A stretch of 64,000 nt of DNA. Source: Acidimicrobiales bacterium (GTDB lineage: Bacteria; Actinomycetota; Acidimicrobiia; Acidimicrobiales; Palsa-688). The position numbers and the translations under genes are program-made. The notes beneath the pieces are model-generated. The model was given only the letters and a program-made list of their open reading frames with translations, did not search any database and was not told the origin of the DNA. Positions 35,814-44,951 of the stretch are shown here, piece by piece (within the stretch, counting starts at the first letter, position 1; every line of letters starts with the position of its first letter). The stretch is from assembly GCA_035533095.1 (NCBI GenBank), contig DATLUM010000011.1, forward strand, positions 53,690 through 117,689, written 5' to 3'.

Positions 35814-36679
35814 GCTGGGTCAACGCGATCGTTCAGGGCATCCTCATCGGTGGTTTCTACGCGCTGTTCGCGTGTGGTCTGTCGCTTCTGTTCGGGGTCA
35901 TGGGCGTCATCAACCTCGCCCACGGCGACCTGGCGGTCATCGCCGGCTACGTGGCCGTTGTCCTCGTCCCATCGACGCATCTTTCGATGGTCTGGTCCTT
36001 CGTGGTCGTGGTCCCGATCTTCGCTGTAGGTGGTTACATCCTGCAGCGGACGCTCCTCCAGAAGGCGCTCGATCAGGGGGCGTTCACGACGCTCCTCGTG
36101 ACGTTCGGACTTTCGGTGATCACGGAGAACGCGCTTCTCGAGAATTTCACCTCCAACGGGCAGTCCATCAACATCGGCAACCTCATCGCCGACTCGTGGA
36201 ACCCGAACAGCACGGTGTCGATCGCTTTCATCAACGTGGTCGTCCTCGGGGTAGCCGTGGTGGTGATCCTGGGGTTGCATCTGTTTCTCACGCGGACCCC
36301 CACCGGCCGGCTTATCCGTGCAGTCGCGGACGACAAGGAAGCAGCCCAGCTGTCCGGGGCCAACTTCCGTCACCTGTTCGGGATCGCAACGGCTATCGCG
36401 ATGGCGACGGTCGCGCTCGCCGGCATCGCATCCGGCATGCAGACCGAGTTCTTCCCCACCTCGGGGACGGCCAATTTGCTGTTCGCGTTCGAAGCCGTCG
36501 TGATCGGCGGCATCGGGTCGTTGCGGGGAACACTCCTCGGGGCCATCCTCCTCGGCGTCGCGCAGGAGATCGGAGCGCAGATCAACCCCTCGTACCAGAT
36601 CCTCGCGGGCCACCTTCTCTTCCTCGCGATCCTGGCACTACGGCCGCAGGGACTTCTGGGGGTGAGGGAAGCGATATGA
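35810..36679 (+). CDS. ABC importer permease, LivH type
   Basis: Membrane subunit of 289 aa with about eight hydrophobic segments. Family marks are QGILIGGFYALFACGLSLLFGVMGVINLAHGD at the N-terminus and the EAA-like FEAVVIGGIGSLRGTLLGAILLG near residue 225, followed by LALRPQGLLG at the end. GTG start in a GTGA overlap with LivF; ATGA overlap with LivM. Confidence 0.94.
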   Translation: MSWVNAIVQGILIGGFYALFACGLSLLFGVMGVINLAHGDLAVIAGYVAVVLVPSTHLSMVWSFVVVVPIFAVGGYILQRTLLQKALDQGAFTTLLVTFGLSVITENALLENFTSNGQSINIGNLIADSWNPNSTVSIAFINVVVLGVAVVVILGLHLFLTRTPTGRLIRAVADDKEAAQLSGANFRHLFGIATAIAMATVALAGIASGMQTEFFPTSGTANLLFAFEAVVIGGIGSLRGTLLGAILLGVAQEIGAQINPSYQILAGHLLFLAILALRPQGLLGVREAI

Positions 36680-37725
36680 GCGTCCAGGCGGCACCCGCTC
36701 CGTTTTCGCTCGAAGGCGTCAGGGTCAAGCGTTCGGCGCGCCCGACGGCATGGCTACTCGTGCCCGGAGCCGCTCTGCTGGCCGTGCTGGCAGCCATGCC
36801 CTCACTCGTCTCGACGGCCAACACAGACCTGCTCGTCAACGTGTTCATCCTGCTCACGGTGTCGGCGATGTGGAACCTGCTAGCCGGCTACGCCGGGATG
36901 ATCTCGATCGGTCAGCAGGCCTTCATCGGTCTGGGTGCGTACAGCGTGCTCGTGATCGCGATGGGTCATGTCAGCCCATTCGCCGCGATCCCGCTCGCGA
37001 TGCTTGTATGCGGGGCTCTCGCGATCCCGATCTCGTATGTGGTGTTCCGCCTGCGCGGCGGGTACTTCGCCATAGCCACCTGGGTGGTCGCCGAGACCGC
37101 CCGGCTGATCATCAGCTCCATCCAGTCCCTGGGCGGGGGGACGGGGAAGAAGGTGCAGGGGTTGTCGGGCCTGAGCCCCAAGGCGTTCACCTACGACACC
37201 TACTGGGCCGCCCTGGTGGTGGCGGTCTTGGCCGTCGGTGGCTCCTACCTGGTGCTGCGGAGCCGTCTCGGCCTGCAGCTTTCCGCCATGAGGGACAACG
37301 AGATCGGGGCGCGCAGCGCCGGCGTCCGCGTCGACAGGGCCAGGCGGATCGTGTTCGTGGTGGCCGCCCTCGGGTGTGCCGGCGCCGGCGCGCTTCTCGC
37401 GGTGAGCCAGCTGCAGGTCCAGCCGACCTCGGTGTTCAGCGTGCAGTGGTCGGCCGAAATGATTTTCGCGTGCCTCATAGGAGGCCTCGGAACGCTCGAG
37501 GGACCACTCGTCGGAACCGTCATCTTCTTCGTGCTGCAGCAGAACCTGTCTTCCCACGGCGCCTGGTACCTGATCATCTTCGGCTCCGCCGCCGTGGTGA
37601 TCGCCATCTGGCTACCGCGCGGGCTCTGGGGGTCGGTGGTCCAAAGGACACGGCTCGAGGTGCTGCCCGTGGGTTACCACATCCGGGGAGCGAAGCAGGC
37701 CGCGCGCGGGAAGGCATCGGGTTAG
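36676..37725 (+). CDS. ABC importer permease, LivM type
   Basis: Second membrane subunit, 349 aa. After a 25-residue cytoplasmic start come about nine or ten segments with AGYAGMISIGQQAFIGLGAY near residue 78, YFAIATWVVAETARLI, the cytoplasmic LQLSAMRDNEIGARSAGV block and the coupling-type IFACLIGGLGTLEGPLVGT. The stop codon is followed without any gap by the ATG of the CoA-transferase subunit, so the importer and the beta-ketoadipate genes are one transcript. Confidence 0.94.
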   Translation: MSVQAAPAPFSLEGVRVKRSARPTAWLLVPGAALLAVLAAMPSLVSTANTDLLVNVFILLTVSAMWNLLAGYAGMISIGQQAFIGLGAYSVLVIAMGHVSPFAAIPLAMLVCGALAIPISYVVFRLRGGYFAIATWVVAETARLIISSIQSLGGGTGKKVQGLSGLSPKAFTYDTYWAALVVAVLAVGGSYLVLRSRLGLQLSAMRDNEIGARSAGVRVDRARRIVFVVAALGCAGAGALLAVSQLQVQPTSVFSVQWSAEMIFACLIGGLGTLEGPLVGTVIFFVLQQNLSSHGAWYLIIFGSAAVVIAIWLPRGLWGSVVQRTRLEVLPVGYHIRGAKQAARGKASG

Positions 37726-38538
37726 ATGGGCCAGGTGATGTCCCTCGGTGAGGCGGTCGAGTCCCTCGTGCACGACGGCGACGTGGTGGCGATGGAGGGG
37801 TTCACCCACCTGATCCCCTTCGCCGCCGGCCACGAGATCATCCGCCAGGGTCGCCGGAACCTCAGCCTCGTGCGCCTCACCCCGGACCTGGTCTTCGACC
37901 AGATGATCGGCGCCGGATGCGCCGACCGGCTGGTCTTCTCGTGGGGAGGCAACCCGGGGGTGGGGTCGCTGCACCGCTTCCGCGACGCCGTGGAGCACGG
38001 ATGGCCGGGGCCGCTCGAGATCGAGGAGCACAGCCACGCGGGCCTCACGGCCCGATACGTGGCCGGTGCAGCGGGCCTGCCGTTCGGGATCCTGAGGGGT
38101 TACTCCGGCACCGGCCTCCCGGCCCACACCAAGAACATCGCCACGGTCGCCTGCCCCTTCACGGGAGAGGAGATCGCGGCGGTGCCGGCCCTCAACCCCG
38201 ACGTCGGGATCGTGCACGCCCAGCAGGCGGACCGCGAGGGCAACGTGCAGATGTGGGGCATCACCGGCGTACAGAAGGAAGCGATTCTCGCGTCCTCGAG
38301 ATCCCTGGTCACCGTCGAGGAGGTCGTGGAGCGGATCGACCTCCGACCGGGGGGTGTGATCATCCCGCACTGGGTTGTAACGGCGGTCGCGCACGCGCCC
38401 GGTGGTTCGCACCCGTCCTACGCGGCGGGTTACTCCGTCCGTGACAACGCGTTCTACGAGAGCTGGGACGCGATCAGCCGCGACCGCGACCTGTTCGGTG
38501 ATTGGATCCGCCGGCACGTGACCGGAGCCGCGCGATGA
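37726..38538 (+). CDS. pcaI: 3-oxoadipate CoA-transferase, alpha subunit
   Basis: Subunit of 270 aa of a family I CoA-transferase. It has the VHDGDVVAMEGFTHLIPFAAGHEIIRQ start, the glycine-rich GGNPGVGSLHRFRD turn and the long YSGTGLPAH segment of the actinobacterial CatI/IpdA-like branch. With the beta subunit it moves CoA from succinyl-CoA to 3-oxoadipate, the penultimate step of the beta-ketoadipate pathway. IpdA-type enzymes of steroid ring degradation look similar, but the neighbouring pca genes decide the assignment. Starts directly on the LivM stop. Confidence 0.85.
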   Translation: MGQVMSLGEAVESLVHDGDVVAMEGFTHLIPFAAGHEIIRQGRRNLSLVRLTPDLVFDQMIGAGCADRLVFSWGGNPGVGSLHRFRDAVEHGWPGPLEIEEHSHAGLTARYVAGAAGLPFGILRGYSGTGLPAHTKNIATVACPFTGEEIAAVPALNPDVGIVHAQQADREGNVQMWGITGVQKEAILASSRSLVTVEEVVERIDLRPGGVIIPHWVVTAVAHAPGGSHPSYAAGYSVRDNAFYESWDAISRDRDLFGDWIRRHVTGAAR

Positions 38539-39281
38539 ACGGCGCGTCGGCGGACATGATGGCCGTGGCTGCCGCGCGGGCGCTGCGGGACGGGCAGAGC
38601 TGCTTCGTCGGAATCGGTGCTCCCAGCACCGCGGCCAACCTCGCGAGGGTGACGCACGCGCCGAACCTGGTGCTGATCTACGAGTCGGGATGCATAGGCT
38701 CGAAGCCGAAGAAGTTGCCGCTGTCCATCGGGGACGGAGAGCTTGCCGACACCGCGGACGCCGTGGTGTCGGTGCCGGAGATATTCAGCTACTGGCTCCA
38801 GCCGGGCCGGATCGACATCGGCTTCCTGGGCGCCGCCCAGATAGACAGATTCGGCAACCTCAACAGCACGGTGATCGGTCCGTACGACAACCCGGCCACG
38901 CGCCTGCCCGGCGCCGGCGGCGCGCCCGAGATCGCCGCGTCGTGCAAAGAGGTGCTGATCATGATCCACCAAAGCAGGCGCACATTTGTCGACAAGCTCG
39001 ACTTCCGGACATCCGTCGGCTACGGCGACGGCCCCGGCGACCGGGAGCGTTTCGGCTTGCGCGGCCGCGGACCGACCATGGTGATAACGGACCTGGGGAT
39101 CATGCACCCCGACCCCTACACCTGTGAGCTCGTGCTCACGCACGTGCACCCTGGCGTGGAACCCGCAGATGTGCTGGAGGCGACCGGGTGGGGCTTGAAG
39201 ATCGCGGGTGACGTGGCGCGTACGGAGCCGCCCACCGAGCGGGAGCTGGTGGCATTGCGCCGGCTGCAGGAGGGGACCTGA
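38535..39281 (+). CDS. pcaJ: 3-oxoadipate CoA-transferase, beta subunit
   Basis: Catalytic-type subunit of 248 aa. The likely active-site Glu is in LIYESGCIGSKP near residue 52 (the ESG/ENG position of the family). Further marks: FVGIGAPSTAANLAR, FSYWLQPGRIDIGFLGAAQID and PTMVITDLGIMHPDP. ATG overlaps the alpha subunit stop by 4 bases, ensuring equal production. Acts with the preceding gene on 3-oxoadipate. Confidence 0.85.
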   Translation: MNGASADMMAVAAARALRDGQSCFVGIGAPSTAANLARVTHAPNLVLIYESGCIGSKPKKLPLSIGDGELADTADAVVSVPEIFSYWLQPGRIDIGFLGAAQIDRFGNLNSTVIGPYDNPATRLPGAGGAPEIAASCKEVLIMIHQSRRTFVDKLDFRTSVGYGDGPGDRERFGLRGRGPTMVITDLGIMHPDPYTCELVLTHVHPGVEPADVLEATGWGLKIAGDVARTEPPTERELVALRRLQEGT

Positions 39282-39282
39282 C

Positions 39283-40476
39283 GTGCCCATCCCGGACGTC
39301 TGGATAGCGGACGCGGTCCGCACGCCTGTCGGGCGCCACGGCGGGTCGCTGTCCGGGGTGAGGCCCGACGACCTGGCCGCCGGCGTGCTGACAGCCTTGA
39401 AGGAGAGGAACCCGGCGTTCGATCCAGGCCTCGTCGACGACGTGGTATTCGGCGACGCCAACGGCGCCGGGGAGGACAACCGCAACGTGGCCCGCATGGC
39501 GGCCCTGCTCGCCGGCTACCCCGTCGGCGTGCCGGGAGCGACGGTCAACCGCCTGTGCGGTTCGGGGATGGAGGCGGTGGTCGAGGCGAGCCGGGCGGTC
39601 GCAGTCGGTGACGCCTCGCTGTGCGTGGCGGGCGGAGTCGAATCGATGAGCCGGGCGCCGTGGGTCGTCACCAAGCCCGAGGCGGGATTCGCCCGCACCA
39701 GCCAGACGATGTGGTCCACAACCCTCGGTTGGCGGATGACGAACCCGGTGATGCCCGCGGAGTGGACGGCGGCGCTCGGGGAAGGGGCGGAGCTGCTCGC
39801 GGACCGCTACTCCATCGGCCGGGAGGAGCAGGACAGCTTCGCTCTCAGAAGTCACCTGAACGCGGCCGCGGCGTGGGACGACGGACAGTTCGCCGAGGAA
39901 GTCACCGCTGTGGACGGCGTCGACCTCGCCCGGGACGAGAGCATCCGCGCCGACACCACGATGGAGAAGCTCGGCCGGTTGAAGCCGTCCTTCCGACCGG
40001 ATGGCACGGTGACAGCGGGCAACTCGTCGCCGCTCAACGACGGGGCCGCCGCGCTGATCATCGCCGATGACACCGGTATCGCTTCGATCGGGCGGGAACC
40101 TCTCGGGCGCATCGCTGCGCGAGGCGTCAGCGGCGTGGAACCCCAGTACTACGGAATCGGCCCGGTGGAGGCGGCGCGCACCGCGTTGAAGCGTGCGGGC
40201 ATCGGTTGGGGCGACCTCTCGAGTGTGGAGCTCAACGAGGCCTTCGCCGCTCAGTCGCTGGCGTGCCTGCGGGAATGGCCGGAGCTCGACCCGGGGATCG
40301 TGAACCCGGCCGGGGGAGCCATCGCCATCGGGCATCCCCTCGGCTGCTCCGGCGCCCGGATCCTGGCGACCCTCGCGTGGCGGATGCACCGCAGCGGCAG
40401 CCGGTGGGGCCTCGCCGCCATGTGCATTGGTGTCGGGCAGGGGATAGCGGTAGTGCTCGAAGGTCCTGGGAGGTAA
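39283..40476 (+). CDS. pcaF: 3-oxoadipyl-CoA thiolase
   Basis: Thiolase of 397 aa that would split 3-oxoadipyl-CoA into succinyl-CoA and acetyl-CoA. The acylated Cys is in VNRLCGSGMEAV near residue 90, the conserved histidine in NPAGGAIAIGHPLGCSGAR near 350, and the second cysteine in MCIGVGQGIAV near 383. GTG 39283 follows the CoA-transferase stop by one base with AGGAGGGG upstream. It is somewhat shorter in the loop domain than proteobacterial PcaF. Confidence 0.9.
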   Translation: MPIPDVWIADAVRTPVGRHGGSLSGVRPDDLAAGVLTALKERNPAFDPGLVDDVVFGDANGAGEDNRNVARMAALLAGYPVGVPGATVNRLCGSGMEAVVEASRAVAVGDASLCVAGGVESMSRAPWVVTKPEAGFARTSQTMWSTTLGWRMTNPVMPAEWTAALGEGAELLADRYSIGREEQDSFALRSHLNAAAAWDDGQFAEEVTAVDGVDLARDESIRADTTMEKLGRLKPSFRPDGTVTAGNSSPLNDGAAALIIADDTGIASIGREPLGRIAARGVSGVEPQYYGIGPVEAARTALKRAGIGWGDLSSVELNEAFAAQSLACLREWPELDPGIVNPAGGAIAIGHPLGCSGARILATLAWRMHRSGSRWGLAAMCIGVGQGIAVVLEGPGR

Positions 40477-40481
40477 AAGAC

Positions 40482-41186
40482 GTGACCGCCGTGGCAGGAA
40501 AGCCTTCGCTCGTGATCGATCCGGCGTACGACTCGCCGGAGTACCGCTCGACGTCGGCACGGGCACCCAAGCAGCCCCTCGTGATGCTGGCACCGGGGAT
40601 GATCGACCGCGACGGTCCGGTGCTCGGCGAGGGGCGCGTGGGACCCGAGGACGCGGACCTCACCCGCCAGCACAGCGGGGAGCCGATAGGGGAGAGGATC
40701 AACGTCAACGGCAGGCTGCTCGACTCCGGGGGGCACCCCGTCGCCGGGCAGCTGGTGGAGGTGTGGCAGTGCAACGCCGCAGGGCGGTACCGCCACGCGG
40801 TCGATCAGCACCCTGCACCTCTCGACCCGAACTTCACCGGCGCCGGGCGTTGCATCACCGGGCCAGACGGCGGATACCGGTTCGTGACCATCAAGCCCGG
40901 CGCTTACCCGTGGGGCAACCACCCCAACGCGTGGAGGCCGTGCCACATCCACTTCTCGGTGTTCGGCCGGGTCTTCACCGAGCGACTGGTCACCCAGATG
41001 TACTTTCCCGGCGATCCCCTCCTCGAGTTCGACCCCATCTTCAACTCGGTGCGCGACGAACGCGCCCGCGGGCGGCTGATCTCGTCGTTCGATTGGTCCA
41101 CGACCGAGGAGGAGTGGGCCCTCGGATACCGGTTCGACATCGTGGTCGGTGGTCATCTGGCGACCCCAATCGAGGAGCCGGCGTGA
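40482..41186 (+). CDS. pcaH: protocatechuate 3,4-dioxygenase beta subunit
   Basis: Intradiol ring-cleaving dioxygenase subunit, 234 aa, holding the catalytic iron. Ligand candidates are Tyr in AAGRYRHAVD, Tyr in KPGAYPWGNHPNAW and the two His in WRPCHIHFSVFG. It converts protocatechuate to 3-carboxy-cis,cis-muconate with PcaG. GTG start with GGGAGG upstream (overlapping the end of the thiolase gene). The 3' end overlaps pcaG by 4 bases. Confidence 0.94.
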   Translation: MTAVAGKPSLVIDPAYDSPEYRSTSARAPKQPLVMLAPGMIDRDGPVLGEGRVGPEDADLTRQHSGEPIGERINVNGRLLDSGGHPVAGQLVEVWQCNAAGRYRHAVDQHPAPLDPNFTGAGRCITGPDGGYRFVTIKPGAYPWGNHPNAWRPCHIHFSVFGRVFTERLVTQMYFPGDPLLEFDPIFNSVRDERARGRLISSFDWSTTEEEWALGYRFDIVVGGHLATPIEEPA

Positions 41187-41677
41187 GCGAGAGCCCCTCC
41201 CAAACCACCCCGTCCCAAACGATCGGTCCTTTCTTCAGCTTCGGGCTCGAATGGATGGCCGCGCCGGACCTGGTGGATCCTGCCTCCCCGGGGGCGATCG
41301 AGCTGGTGGGCACCGTGTACGACGGCGCCGGGGCGGGCGTGCCCGACGCCGTCGTGGAGATCTGGCAGCCCCCCCTTTTCGGCCGCGCGCTGACCGGGGC
41401 CGACGGCTCGTTCCGGTTCACGACGGTCAAGCCGGCGCCCGGCGCCAAGGGCGATGCGCCGCATGTCGACGTGTCGTTGTTCGCGCGCGGCCTCCTGCAG
41501 CGGGTTGTGACACGCATCTACTTCCCGGACGAGGAGACGGCCAATGCCTCCGACCCGGTCCTCGCGGAGGTGCCGGAGGACCGCCGGGCGACCCTCGTCG
41601 CTGTTAGCAAGGACGGGTGCCTACGCTTCGACCTGCACCTGCAAGGCCCCCGGGAAACAGTCTTCTTTGCCTACTGA
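41183..41677 (+). CDS. pcaG: protocatechuate 3,4-dioxygenase alpha subunit
   Basis: Structural partner of PcaH, 164 aa, same fold but without the iron ligands. It opens with TPSQTIGPFFSFGLEW, the hallmark of alpha subunits, and contains VDVSLFARGLLQRVVTRIYFPDE. It is shorter than many proteobacterial versions (about 200 aa), losing loop insertions only. GTG start in the overlap with pcaH. Confidence 0.94.
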   Translation: MSESPSQTTPSQTIGPFFSFGLEWMAAPDLVDPASPGAIELVGTVYDGAGAGVPDAVVEIWQPPLFGRALTGADGSFRFTTVKPAPGAKGDAPHVDVSLFARGLLQRVVTRIYFPDEETANASDPVLAEVPEDRRATLVAVSKDGCLRFDLHLQGPRETVFFAY

Positions 41678-43013
41678 CCATCTCTTCTCGCACATCGTCA
41701 CCACCGACGAGCTGCTGGCCGCGACGGGCGACAGCGCGTGGCTGGCCGCGATGCTCGACGCGGAGGCCGCCCTCGCCCGGGCGGAGGCCCACGCGGGTGT
41801 GATCAGCGCGGAGGTCGCGTCTGCGATCGCCGCCGGCTGCAAGTCCGAGGCGTTCGACGTCGAGGAGATCGGCAGACAGGCACGCGACGGAGGGAACCCC
41901 GTCATTCCGCTCGTGTCGAGACTGAGGGAAGTTGTCGGCCCCGGCGCGCGCGACTTCGTGCACTGGGGGGCGACGAGCCAGGACATCCTCGACACCGCCG
42001 CCGTGCTCGTGGCGCGGCGCTCGGGGCGCGTGATCGACGCCGGCCTCCTCCGCCTGGCCGACAGCTGCGCGACCCTGGCGGACAGCCACCGCTCGACGGT
42101 CATGGCGGGCAGGACGTTGCTGCAGCCCGCAGTGCCCATCACCTTCGGGATGAAGGCGGCCGGCTGGCTGGGCGGAGTGATCGACGCCAGGCAGGCGTTG
42201 GCGGCGGCAGTCGACGGGCTCGCCGTGCAGCTCGGAGGGGCGGCGGGGACTCTCGCCTCGCTCGGCTCCCGCGGCCCCGAGGTCGTGTCGGCGTTCGCCG
42301 GCGAGCTCGGCCTGCCGGAACCGGTGATGCCGTGGCACACCGCGCGCGAGCGAACCGCCTCTCTGGCCGCCGCGCTCGGTCTCGTCGCGGGGACTTCCGC
42401 GAAGATCGCCGGCGACGTGGCGCTGCTCATGCAGCACGAGGTCGGCGAGGCGTTCGAGCCCGGCGGGCCGGGACAGGGTGGGTCCTCGACGATGCCGCAC
42501 AAGAGCAACCCCGTCGGCGCCGCGGCCGTCGGCGCGGCTACCCGCCGGGCACACGCGCTGGTCTGTCTTTTCTTCGAGTCCCTTTCCGGCGAGCACGAGC
42601 GCCACGTCACCTCTTGGCCCGTCGAATGGCAGTCGCTCGGGGAACTGCTCGCTCTCACCGGCGGAGCGGTCGCTCGCACGGCGGAGACCGTGGGCGGCCT
42701 GGAGGTCGTCGCCGGTGCCATGGCGGAGCGGGTGCGCGCCCTGGCCGGGCTCCTGCTCGCCGAGCGGGTGAGCCTCGCGCTGGCCCCGCGGATGGGTCGC
42801 TCCGAGGCCGCGGCGGCGGTCGCCGAGGCGGGGCGTCGCGCGACGGACACCTCCGCCGGCGCGCTCGTGGCCTCGCTGATGTCGGACCCCCGGGTTGCCG
42901 AAGTGATCCAGGCCCCGGAGCTCGAGGACCTGATGGACCCGGCGGGCTACCTGGGCTCGTCGGAGGTGTGGATCGACCGGGTCCTCGCCCGGCACGCGGA
43001 GATGTCGCGATGA
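41667..43013 (+). CDS. pcaB: 3-carboxy-cis,cis-muconate cycloisomerase
   Basis: Enzyme of 448 aa from the fumarase/aspartase superfamily that lactonises 3-carboxymuconate. The superfamily signature GGSSTMPHKSNP is near residue 272, and the other active-site regions are VHWGATSQDILDTA near 94 and the TLLQPAVPITFG segment near 147. The start is read as TTG 41667 (LPTDHLFSH), overlapping the pcaG end by 11 bases; no ATG or GTG is suitably placed, so low-efficiency coupled initiation is likely. Confidence 0.92.
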   Translation: MPTDHLFSHIVTTDELLAATGDSAWLAAMLDAEAALARAEAHAGVISAEVASAIAAGCKSEAFDVEEIGRQARDGGNPVIPLVSRLREVVGPGARDFVHWGATSQDILDTAAVLVARRSGRVIDAGLLRLADSCATLADSHRSTVMAGRTLLQPAVPITFGMKAAGWLGGVIDARQALAAAVDGLAVQLGGAAGTLASLGSRGPEVVSAFAGELGLPEPVMPWHTARERTASLAAALGLVAGTSAKIAGDVALLMQHEVGEAFEPGGPGQGGSSTMPHKSNPVGAAAVGAATRRAHALVCLFFESLSGEHERHVTSWPVEWQSLGELLALTGGAVARTAETVGGLEVVAGAMAERVRALAGLLLAERVSLALAPRMGRSEAAAAVAEAGRRATDTSAGALVASLMSDPRVAEVIQAPELEDLMDPAGYLGSSEVWIDRVLARHAEMSR

Positions 43014-44158
43014 GCCTCCAGGGCGTGCGCGTCGACGGGCCGCCCGGCGCCCCGGCTCTCGTTCTCAGCAACTCCCTGGGGTGCAGCGCGGACATGTGGG
43101 CACCGCAGATGCCCGCGCTCACCCAGCGGTTCCGGGTCGTCCGCTACGAACATCGCGGCCACGGCGGGGCCGGAACCCCGGACGGCGCGTGGACCGTCGA
43201 CGATCTGGGTCGCGACCTCCTGGCGGTCATGGACGCGGCAGGATTCGAACGGGCCTCGGTCATGGGGTTGTCGCTCGGCGGAACCGTGGCGATGTGGCTC
43301 GCCATCAACCACCCCGCGCGGGTCGACCGGCTGGTGATCGCGTGCAGCAGGGCGTCCTGGCCGCCCAAGGAGATGTGGGCGGGACGCATCGAGGCCATGC
43401 GAACCGGCCGGCCCGCCGACCTCCTCTCCGCGCTGCTCGGCCGCTGGTTCACCCCGGGTTTCGCGGGTGTTCACCCGGATGCGGTTGCGCTGGTCGCCTC
43501 GATGCTCGACACGGCAAGCCCACAGGGTTACGCCGGGTGCTGCGAGGCACTGTCGGAGGTGGACCTGAGCGCGGACCTCGGGTCCATCACCGCCCCGACA
43601 CTCGTGCTCGCCGGCTCACTGGATCCGGGCGTGCCGATCGCGGTGGCAGCGTCGTTGGCCGAGGCGATCCCGGGCAGCTCCCTGCAGGTGATCTCGCCGG
43701 GCGCCCACCTCATCAACGTCGAGCAGCCCGGAAGGTTCAATGCGGCCGTGATCGACCACCTTGCGGGCGACGCCCTGGAGCGCGGGAGGGCGACGCGGCG
43801 TGCGGTGCTGGGCGACTCGCACGTTGAAGCGTCGGAGACCGGCGCGGGCCCGATCACCTCGTCGTTCGTCGATCTGATCACGCGTTACGCCTGGGGTGAC
43901 GTGTGGACCCGGCCAGGGCTCGACAAGCGAACCCGCTCGTGCATCACCCTGGCCATGCTCGTCGCCATGGGACGTTTCGACGAGCTCGGCATGCACCTCC
44001 TCGGGGCACGGCGCAACGGGTTGAGCGACGAAGAGATCGTGGAGGTGCTGCTCCAGACGGCGATCTACTGCGGGGTCCCGGCGGCGAACTCGGCGTTCGC
44101 TGTCGCCCGGCGGGTGCTGGAGGACGATGCTGGTGCAGCCGGCGGAGCCGGTGACTGA
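43010..44158 (+). CDS. pcaL: fused 3-oxoadipate enol-lactonase / 4-carboxymuconolactone decarboxylase
   Basis: Bifunctional protein of 382 aa. Residues 1 to about 250 are an alpha/beta hydrolase with nucleophile elbow VMGLSLGGTVA (Ser near 86), acid in LAGSLDPGVP and His in SPGAHLINVEQP: the enol-lactonase. Residues about 260-375 are a carboxymuconolactone decarboxylase domain with RSCITLAMLVAMGRFDELGMHL and VLLQTAIYCGVPAAN. Fusion in this order is the actinobacterial PcaL form (two genes, pcaD and pcaC, elsewhere). Starts in a 4-base overlap with pcaB. Confidence 0.94.
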   Translation: MSLQGVRVDGPPGAPALVLSNSLGCSADMWAPQMPALTQRFRVVRYEHRGHGGAGTPDGAWTVDDLGRDLLAVMDAAGFERASVMGLSLGGTVAMWLAINHPARVDRLVIACSRASWPPKEMWAGRIEAMRTGRPADLLSALLGRWFTPGFAGVHPDAVALVASMLDTASPQGYAGCCEALSEVDLSADLGSITAPTLVLAGSLDPGVPIAVAASLAEAIPGSSLQVISPGAHLINVEQPGRFNAAVIDHLAGDALERGRATRRAVLGDSHVEASETGAGPITSSFVDLITRYAWGDVWTRPGLDKRTRSCITLAMLVAMGRFDELGMHLLGARRNGLSDEEIVEVLLQTAIYCGVPAANSAFAVARRVLEDDAGAAGGAGD

Positions 44159-44951
44159 GTCCGGCCGCAGCAACGACTTCGTCCAGTCGCTCGAACGCGG
44201 TCTCGCGGTGATCCGGGCGTTCGGGCCGGACCGCCCGTCGCTCACGCTGTCGGAGGTCGCCCGCCAGACGGGGCTGACTCGGGCGGCGGCAAGGCGGTTC
44301 CTCCTCACCCTGACCGAGCTCGGCTACGTGCACTCCGACGGCCGCATGTTCTCGCTCCGCCCGAGAGTCCTGGAGCTCGGCTACGCCTACCTGTCGACTC
44401 TCGGGCTGAACGAGGTGGCGGCGCCGCACATGGAGCAGCTGGTCGCCGAGACGAAGGAGTCCTCTTCAATCGCCGTGCTCGACGGTGACGACGTCGCGTA
44501 CGTCGTCCGGGTGCCGACCCAGCGCATCATGACCGTGACCATCGCGGTCGGGACCAGGTTCCCCGCATATGCCACCTCGATGGGCCGGGTCCTCCTCGCG
44601 AACCTGCCGGCTGCAGAACTGGGCACCTATCTCGGGCGGGTGGAGCTTCAGCCGTTGACCGGCAGGACGATCGTCGACAAGACGAAGCTGCGGGCCGAGC
44701 TGGCCGAGATTGCGGCGCAGGGCTACGCCGTCGTCGACCAGGAGTTGGAGGACGGGCTGCGCTCTGTGGCCGTACCGATCCGCGACTCGTCGGGACGGGT
44801 CGTGGCTGCGCTGAACATGTCCGCGCATGCCAGCCGGGCGACACTCGAGCATCTTCGCCGCCGCGTGCTACCGAAGTTGCTCGAGACGGCGAGGCACATA
44901 GAGGTGGACCTCGGCGCGCTCGGCTCAGCACCGAGGAAGGTCAGCCGCTAA
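44127..44951 (+). CDS. pcaR: IclR family regulator of the beta-ketoadipate operon
   Basis: Regulator of 274 aa. The winged helix (residues about 17-80) has FVQSLERGLAVIRAFG, LTLSEVARQTGLTRAAARRFLLTL; the effector domain begins with LNEVAAPHMEQLVAETKESSS and has RFPAYATSMGRVLLANLP and VVDQELEDGLRSVAVPI, typical for PcaR/PobR. ATG 44127 overlaps pcaL by 32 bases with GGAGG just upstream; GTG 44151 is an alternative. As last gene of the operon it probably controls the promoter at about 32,810-32,880, likely with 3-oxoadipate or a related acid as effector. Confidence 0.92.
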   Translation: MLVQPAEPVTESGRSNDFVQSLERGLAVIRAFGPDRPSLTLSEVARQTGLTRAAARRFLLTLTELGYVHSDGRMFSLRPRVLELGYAYLSTLGLNEVAAPHMEQLVAETKESSSIAVLDGDDVAYVVRVPTQRIMTVTIAVGTRFPAYATSMGRVLLANLPAAELGTYLGRVELQPLTGRTIVDKTKLRAELAEIAAQGYAVVDQELEDGLRSVAVPIRDSSGRVVAALNMSAHASRATLEHLRRRVLPKLLETARHIEVDLGALGSAPRKVSR

